Assembly (NCBI RefSeq): GCF_900114605.1
Contig: NZ_FOTP01000003.1
Location: 434,001-498,000 of the forward strand
Source of the DNA: Bradyrhizobium sp. NFR13
GTDB taxonomy: Bacteria; Pseudomonadota; Alphaproteobacteria; Rhizobiales; Xanthobacteraceae
DNA: 64,000 nt
Direction: 5' to 3'
The notes under the pieces were generated by a model. The model was not told the DNA's origin. It worked only from the letters and a program-made list of their open reading frames with translations, and ran no database searches. A program made the position numbers and the translations under genes. Positions 59,467 to 64,000 of the stretch are shown here, piece after piece; position 1 is the stretch's first letter; each line of letters starts with the position of its first letter.

Positions 59467-61095
59467 ATGTCTCCGACCTGGTCTGGACGACCCCGCTCGC
59501 TGAAAGCCTCTCTTCTGTCTGCCGCGCTCGGCCTCGCCCTCGTAGCGACCGCCGTCTCACCCAGCATCAAGCCTGCCCTCGCCGCCGATGGCGGCACGCT
59601 GGTGATCGCATCGACGCAGATACCGCGCCATTTCAACGGCGCCGTGCAGTCCGGCCTCGCCACCGCGATGCCGTCGACGCAGATTTTCGCCAGCCCGCTG
59701 CGCTACGACGACAACTGGAATCCGCAACCTTATCTCGCAAAATCCTGGGAAGTTTCGCCGGACGGCCTGTCCGTCACGCTGAAGCTCATCGACAACGCGC
59801 TATTCCATGACGGCAAGCCGGTAACCTCCGAAGACGTCGCCTTCTCGATCATGACCATCAAGGCCAACCATCCGTTCCAGAGCATGCTGGCCGCAGTGGA
59901 CAAGGTCGATACGCCGGATCCGCTCACTGCCATCATTCGCCTCAAGCACCCGCATCCCGCACTGCTCTTGGCGATGTCACCGGCGCTGATGCCGATCATT
60001 CCGAAACACGTCTATGGCGACGGCCAGGACGTCAAGGCGCATCCGGCAAACCTGAAGCCGATCGGCTCTGGCCCCTATCGCCTCACCGAATACAAGCAGG
60101 GCGAATTCTACACGCTGGAGAAATTCGACAAGTTCTTCATCCCCGGCAGGCCGAAGCTCGACAAGATCGTCGTCAAGCTGGTCTCCGACAGCAACGCGGC
60201 GGTCGTCTCGCTGGAGCGCGGCGACATCAACCTGCTGCCCTTCGTCTCGAACACCCGCGATATCGACCGCATCGAGAGAATGGCCAACGTCACCATCACC
60301 GACAAGGGCTTTGCCGGTGTCGGCCCGATCAACTGGCTCGCCTTCAACACCAGGAAGAAACCGCTGGATGACCTGCGCGTGCGCCAGGCCATCGCCTATG
60401 CGGCCAACCGTGAGTTTATCGTCTCCAAGCTGATGAACGGAAAGCCGAAGATGGCGACCAGCCCGATCGCACCGGGCTCGCCGCTGCTCGCGCCCGATAT
60501 CGAAATGTACAAGCTCGATCTCGCCAAGTCGCAGAAGCTACTGGATGAGGCCGGCTACCCCAAGGCCGCCGATGGTTCGCGCATGAACCTCACGATCGAT
60601 TTCATCCCCGGTGACGAGGAACAGCAGCGTAATGTCGCCGAATATCTCCGCTCGCAGCTCAAGCGCGTCGGCATCAATCTCGAAGTCCGCGCCGCGCCGG
60701 ACTTTCCAACCTGGGCCCAGCGCATCGCGAATTACGACTTCGACCTCACCATGGATAACGTTTTCAACTGGGGTGACCCCGTGATCGGCGTTAACCGCAC
60801 CTACCTTTCGAGCAACATCCGCAAGGGCATCATCTGGTCGAACACCCAGCAATACAGCAATCCGAAGGTAGATGAGCTGCTCGCTGCGGGTGCCGAGGAA
60901 AAATCGCCGGAGAAGCGCAAGGCGATCTATGCCGAGTTCCAGAAGCAGGTCGTGAATGACGTGCCGGTCTATTTCATCAACAGCGCGCCTTATCGCAACG
61001 CATTCGCCAAGGGACTCGACAATCTGCCGACGACGATCTGGGGCGTGATGTCGCCGCTCGACGACATCTATTGGAAAGAGAAGCCGAAGACCTGA
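59467..61095 (+). CDS. Dipeptide/oligopeptide-type ABC binding protein
   Basis: A 542-residue family 5 periplasmic binding protein with a long signal peptide (ending PALAAD, about residue 40). SWEVSPDGLSVTLKLIDNALFHDGKPVTSEDVAFSI and LKPIGSGPYRLTEYKQGE are the family signatures. It starts 16 bases after the CobW-type gene with AGAAGGAC before the ATG. It binds a peptide or similar compound for the following permeases. Probably delivers the substrate of the amidohydrolase. Confidence 0.93.
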   Translation: MSPTWSGRPRSLKASLLSAALGLALVATAVSPSIKPALAADGGTLVIASTQIPRHFNGAVQSGLATAMPSTQIFASPLRYDDNWNPQPYLAKSWEVSPDGLSVTLKLIDNALFHDGKPVTSEDVAFSIMTIKANHPFQSMLAAVDKVDTPDPLTAIIRLKHPHPALLLAMSPALMPIIPKHVYGDGQDVKAHPANLKPIGSGPYRLTEYKQGEFYTLEKFDKFFIPGRPKLDKIVVKLVSDSNAAVVSLERGDINLLPFVSNTRDIDRIERMANVTITDKGFAGVGPINWLAFNTRKKPLDDLRVRQAIAYAANREFIVSKLMNGKPKMATSPIAPGSPLLAPDIEMYKLDLAKSQKLLDEAGYPKAADGSRMNLTIDFIPGDEEQQRNVAEYLRSQLKRVGINLEVRAAPDFPTWAQRIANYDFDLTMDNVFNWGDPVIGVNRTYLSSNIRKGIIWSNTQQYSNPKVDELLAAGAEEKSPEKRKAIYAEFQKQVVNDVPVYFINSAPYRNAFAKGLDNLPTTIWGVMSPLDDIYWKEKPKT

Positions 61096-61126
61096 TAGTC
61101 TTGGCGCAGACTGACGGTCCAGCACC

Positions 61127-62107
61127 ATGAACCTCGTTCTCCATGTCTCCAAGCAGTTGGCCAATGCTTTCGGCTTGCTGCTTGCCGTGCTGGTCCTCAA
61201 TTTCTGTCTTATCCATGCCGCACCCGGCGATCCCGCTCTGGTGATCGCCGGGGAGATGGGCGGCGCCTCTGCAGACGTGATCGCCGCGCTACGCGTCAAA
61301 TACGGCCTCGACAAGAGCATGCTGGAGCAGCTCTTCACCTATCTCGGCAAGGTCACCACCGGCGACTTTGGCTATTCCTATTATTTCAATGAGCCGGTGC
61401 TCGGCCTGATCGGCCAGCGCATCCCGGCGACGCTCTATCTCGTGCTGTCGGCGCTGGCCATGTCGGTGGTCATCGGCACACTGCTCGGCATCATCAGCGC
61501 GCGCAAGCCGAACGGACTGTTCAGCCAGGGGGTCACGGTGATCTCGCTCGCCGGCTATGCCGCGCCGGTGTTCTGGACCGGGCTGATGCTGCTGCTTCTG
61601 TTCGGCTCGGTATGGCCGATCCTGCCGGTCACCGGTATGACCGATGTGGCGCGGCCGAAAGCCGGCCTAGCCTATGTGCTCGATGTCATGCAACATCTCG
61701 TACTGCCGGCAACGACGCTCGGGCTCGTCTATATCGCGCAATATAGCCGCCTCGCCCGCGTCAACATGATCGACGCGCTGACCGCCGACTATGTCCGCAC
61801 TGCCCGTGCAAAAGGCCTCCCGGAGATCATCGTCATCGGCAAGCACGCGCTGCGCAACACGCTGATCCCAATCGTCACCGTGGCCGGCCTGCAATTCGGC
61901 CATCTGTTCGCCGGCGCCGTGCTGGTGGAGACCGTGTTCTCCTGGCCCGGAATGGGCCGCCTCGTCTTCGAATCCATCCTGCGCCGCGATTATCCCACTT
62001 TGCTCGCCGTACTGTTCTTTTCCGCGGTGCTGGTGATGGCCGCCAACATCGTCACCGATCTGGTCTATCGCCTGGTCGATCCGCGTATCCGTTCGGGGGG
62101 CCGATGA
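61127..62107 (+). CDS. dppB-like: Dipeptide-type ABC permease, DppB-like
   Basis: A 326-residue permease with six transmembrane segments. The N-terminal helix (LLLAVLVLNFCLIHAAPGDPAL) is the DppB pattern with the APGDP motif, and the coupling loop is TARAKGLPEIIVIGKHALRNTLIPIVT. It starts 31 bases after the binding-protein gene and overlaps the next permease by four bases (ATGA). Confidence 0.93.
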   Translation: MNLVLHVSKQLANAFGLLLAVLVLNFCLIHAAPGDPALVIAGEMGGASADVIAALRVKYGLDKSMLEQLFTYLGKVTTGDFGYSYYFNEPVLGLIGQRIPATLYLVLSALAMSVVIGTLLGIISARKPNGLFSQGVTVISLAGYAAPVFWTGLMLLLLFGSVWPILPVTGMTDVARPKAGLAYVLDVMQHLVLPATTLGLVYIAQYSRLARVNMIDALTADYVRTARAKGLPEIIVIGKHALRNTLIPIVTVAGLQFGHLFAGAVLVETVFSWPGMGRLVFESILRRDYPTLLAVLFFSAVLVMAANIVTDLVYRLVDPRIRSGGR

Positions 62108-63006
62108 CCACGATCAAATCCACCGCTGTCAAACCCGACACCACAATGCTACCGGCACGCGCCGCGACCTCGCCCATCGCCGCGGCCTTGCGCCAGTTTG
62201 CGCGCAGCCCGGCCGGCGTTGCCGGCGCCGTCGTGCTGATCCTCATCATCCTCGCGACCTTGCTCGGCCCGCATCTCTACGGCGTCGATCCGCTCGACAT
62301 CGCGGGCGCGCCGCTGACGCCGCCAGATGCCGATGCCTGGCTCGGCACCGACTATCTCGGCCGCGATATCCTGTCCGGCCTGCTGCAGGGCGGCCGCGCC
62401 ACGCTGGCGGTGGGCGGCGTCGCCGCGCTGATCACCATCGTCATCGGCGTCACCATGGGATCGCTGGCCGGCTTCTTCGGCGGGCCGATTGATACGGCGC
62501 TGGTGAAGGTCACCGAATTCTTCCAGATTCTGCCGCCGCTGCTGTTTGCCATGGTGCTGGTCACTTTGTTCGGTCAGTCGTTGGTGGTCGTCACCCTCGC
62601 CATCGGCGTGGTGAGCTGGCCGTCGGCGGCGCGGCTCACCCGCGCCGAATTTCTGCGGCTGCGCAATCTCGATTTCGTCAAGGCGTCCCGTGCCGCCGGG
62701 GGCGGCAACGGCCACCTCATCCTGCGCGTGGTGCTGCCCAATGCGCTGCCGCCCATCATCGTCTCGGCGACCCTCGCCATCGGCGTCGCCATCCTGTTCG
62801 AGGGTGGATTGAGTTTCCTCGGCCTCGGAGATCCCAACACCATGAGCTGGGGGCTGATGCTCGGCCAGAACCGCAATTACGTGCTCGACGCCTGGTGGAC
62901 CGTCACCTTCCCCGGCGCTGCGATCTTCATCGCCGTGCTCGCCATCAGCCTGATCGGCGACGGCATCAATGATGCGATCAATCCGCGCCTGCGGAAGCGA
63001 GGCTGA
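62104..63006 (+). CDS. dppC-like: Dipeptide-type ABC permease, DppC-like
   Basis: A 300-residue permease with five to six transmembrane segments. LGTDYLGRDILSGLLQGGRATLAVG is the DppC hallmark, and the coupling loop reads FVKASRAAGGGNGHLILRVVLPNALPPI. Coupled to dppB-like by ATGA and followed after three bases by the ATPase gene. Confidence 0.93.
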   Translation: MTTIKSTAVKPDTTMLPARAATSPIAAALRQFARSPAGVAGAVVLILIILATLLGPHLYGVDPLDIAGAPLTPPDADAWLGTDYLGRDILSGLLQGGRATLAVGGVAALITIVIGVTMGSLAGFFGGPIDTALVKVTEFFQILPPLLFAMVLVTLFGQSLVVVTLAIGVVSWPSAARLTRAEFLRLRNLDFVKASRAAGGGNGHLILRVVLPNALPPIIVSATLAIGVAILFEGGLSFLGLGDPNTMSWGLMLGQNRNYVLDAWWTVTFPGAAIFIAVLAISLIGDGINDAINPRLRKRG

Positions 63007-63009
63007 GCG

Positions 63010-64000
63010 ATGCCCCCCGTTCTCTCCGTCAAGGATCTCAGCGTCTCGATGAACGGCACCAAGGGCATGGTGCCGGTGCTCGAGCATCTGTCCTTCGATG
63101 TCGCGCAAGGTAAGACCATGGCACTGGTCGGCGAGTCCGGCTGCGGCAAAAGCATGACCGCGCTGGCGATCATGCAGCTATTGCCGGAAGACTTTCGCGT
63201 CACCTCCGGCAGCATCCTTCTCGACGGCGTCGAGGTTCTATCTGCGTCGCCCAAGGAGCTGCGCAGCCTGCGCGGCAACAAGATGTCGATGATTTTCCAG
63301 GAACCGATGACAGCGCTCAATCCACTCTACACCGTCGGCAACCAGATCGGCGAGGTGCTTCGCCAGCGTCGCGGCCTCAGCCGCCGTGATGCCCACGCGC
63401 AGGCGATCCAGTTTCTCAAGGCGGTGCAGATCCCCGCGGCCGACAAACGCGTCGATGCTTATCCGCATCAGTTGTCGGGCGGCATGCGGCAACGTGTGAT
63501 GATCGCCATGGCATTGGCCTGTAAACCGAAGCTTCTGATCGCCGACGAGCCGACCACCGCGCTCGACGTCACGGTACAGGCGCAGATCTTCGACCTGCTC
63601 AGCGAATTGCAGGACGACACCGACACGGCCATTGTACTGATCACCCATGATCTCGGCGCCGTCGCCGAACTCGCCGACGACGTCGCCGTGCTCTATGCCG
63701 GCCGCTGCATCGAACAGGGCGCAGCGGACGAGATCATCGCCCATGCGCGCCATCCCTATACGCGCGGGCTGATGGCCTGCGTGCCACATCTGCAGCTTGG
63801 CCGCGCCATCGATCATCTCGCTGCCGCGCTCGACGAAATCCCCGGCATGGTGCCGCCGCTCGGCGCACGCGGGCCGGACTGCGCTTTCCTGCCGCGCTGT
63901 GCCTTTGCCAGCGAGATCTGTCGCGCACAGCCGCAGCCGCCACTCGATCGCATCAATGCCGGTGCCGCCGTCTCGTGCTGGCGTCATCAGGAGATCGCAC
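63010..64000 (+). CDS. dppD-like: Dipeptide-type ABC ATPase, DppD-like (3' end outside window)
   Basis: 330 codons are visible and the frame is open at the right edge. Walker A is GESGCGKSM, the Q-loop is [11 protein letters not shown], the signature is [15 protein letters not shown], Walker B is [13 protein letters not shown], and [23 protein letters not shown] holds the switch His. The C-terminal oligopeptide-ATPase region is starting ([27 protein letters not shown]) with its three or four Cys. ATG at 63010. A DppF-like partner is expected just beyond the window. Confidence 0.92.
   Translation, partial: MPPVLSVKDLSVSMNGTKGMVPVLEHLSFDVAQGKTMALVGESGCGKSMTALAIMQLLPEDFRVTSGSILLDGVEVLSASPKELRSLRGNKMSMIFQEPMTALNPLYTVGNQIGEVLRQRRGLSRRDAHAQAIQFLKAVQIPAADKRVDAYPHQLSGGMRQRVMIAMALACKPKLLIADEPTTALDVTVQAQIFDLLSELQDDTDTAIVLITHDLGAVAELADDVAVLYAGRCIEQGAADEIIAHARHPYTRGLMACVPHLQLGRAIDHLAAALDEIPGMVPPLGARGPDCAFLPRCAFASEICRAQPQPPLDRINAGAAVSCWRHQEIA

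Noticed and set aside
62149-63108. Minus-strand open frame of 319 codons
   Set aside because: Antisense to the DppC-like permease; the product is dominated by Asp, Glu, Gly and His as expected of an antisense frame.
1-64000. CRISPR arrays, tRNA or rRNA genes, intact insertion sequences, prophage
   Set aside because: No regularly spaced repeats, no tRNA-like or rRNA sequence, and no transposase, integrase or phage structural motifs were seen on either strand.

Overview
The window looks like a chromosomal segment of an alphaproteobacterium of the Bradyrhizobium/Rhodopseudomonas/Afipia group (Nitrobacteraceae). This is an inference from the high GC content, the gene families, and a palindrome found twice (10093-10120 and 52220-52249) that resembles the dispersed intergenic palindromes of that group. 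I saw no tRNA, rRNA, CRISPR array, intact insertion sequence or phage genes.

Region 1 (1-9451, minus strand) is an amide-utilisation operon. From a leader with a strong intrinsic terminator it runs amiC (amide sensor), amiR (ANTAR antiterminator), a urea/amide-type ABC importer (binding protein, two permeases, two ATPases), a formamidase/acetamidase, and a double-domain nitrilase cut by the window edge. The first permease carries a frameshift. The second nitrilase domain has Gly where the catalytic Cys should be. Region 2 (9.5-11.8 kb) holds gene remains: a 5'-truncated amino-acid ABC ATPase, a 5'-truncated NMT1-type binding protein, and a small membrane protein.

Region 3 (12.0-39.1 kb) is a large Wzx/Wzy-type exopolysaccharide locus. 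It has an outer-membrane export protein, a Wzc/ExoP-like co-polymerase with a degraded Walker A motif, two acyltransferases, a GT-C-like membrane protein, a GMC oxidoreductase, UDP-uronate 4-epimerase, UDP-glucose dehydrogenase, Wzx flippase, methyltransferase, an initiating phosphoglycosyl transferase, several GT4/GT2 glycosyltransferases and a Wzy-like polymerase. Inside it lies a complete set for polyprenyl-phosphate D-arabinofuranose: a HAD-UbiA fusion, GtrA, DprE1 and DprE2, with the last three in the same order as mycobacterial Rv3789-Rv3790-Rv3791. The predicted polymer contains uronic acid, probably D-arabinofuranose, and acyl groups.

Region 4 (39.2-41.1 kb) has small proteins, two of them tiny SANT/Myb-like, and about 770 bases in which I recognise nothing. 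Region 5 (41.1-52.0 kb) is an envelope module. An AraC-type regulator is divergent from a formylglycine-generating enzyme, an exported Cys-type sulfatase, an HdeA-like protein, a DUF2092 protein and a Gly/Ala-rich exported protein. Next come a decayed copy of the regulator's 5' end with a near-identical copy of its upstream region, an outer-membrane barrel protein, a class A acid phosphatase, an exported protein of unknown function and a DUF1254/DUF1214 protein. A 20-base element occurs in front of all three transcription units and suggests one regulon.

Region 6 (52.3-64.0 kb) encodes an amine oxidoreductase, a SnoaL-like protein, a TauE exporter, and a MocR/GabR-type regulator divergent from a YtcJ-like amidohydrolase. 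The amidohydrolase is translationally coupled to a CobW-type metallochaperone and followed by a dipeptide-type ABC importer cut by the right edge. This looks like uptake and hydrolysis of an amide or peptide-like compound.
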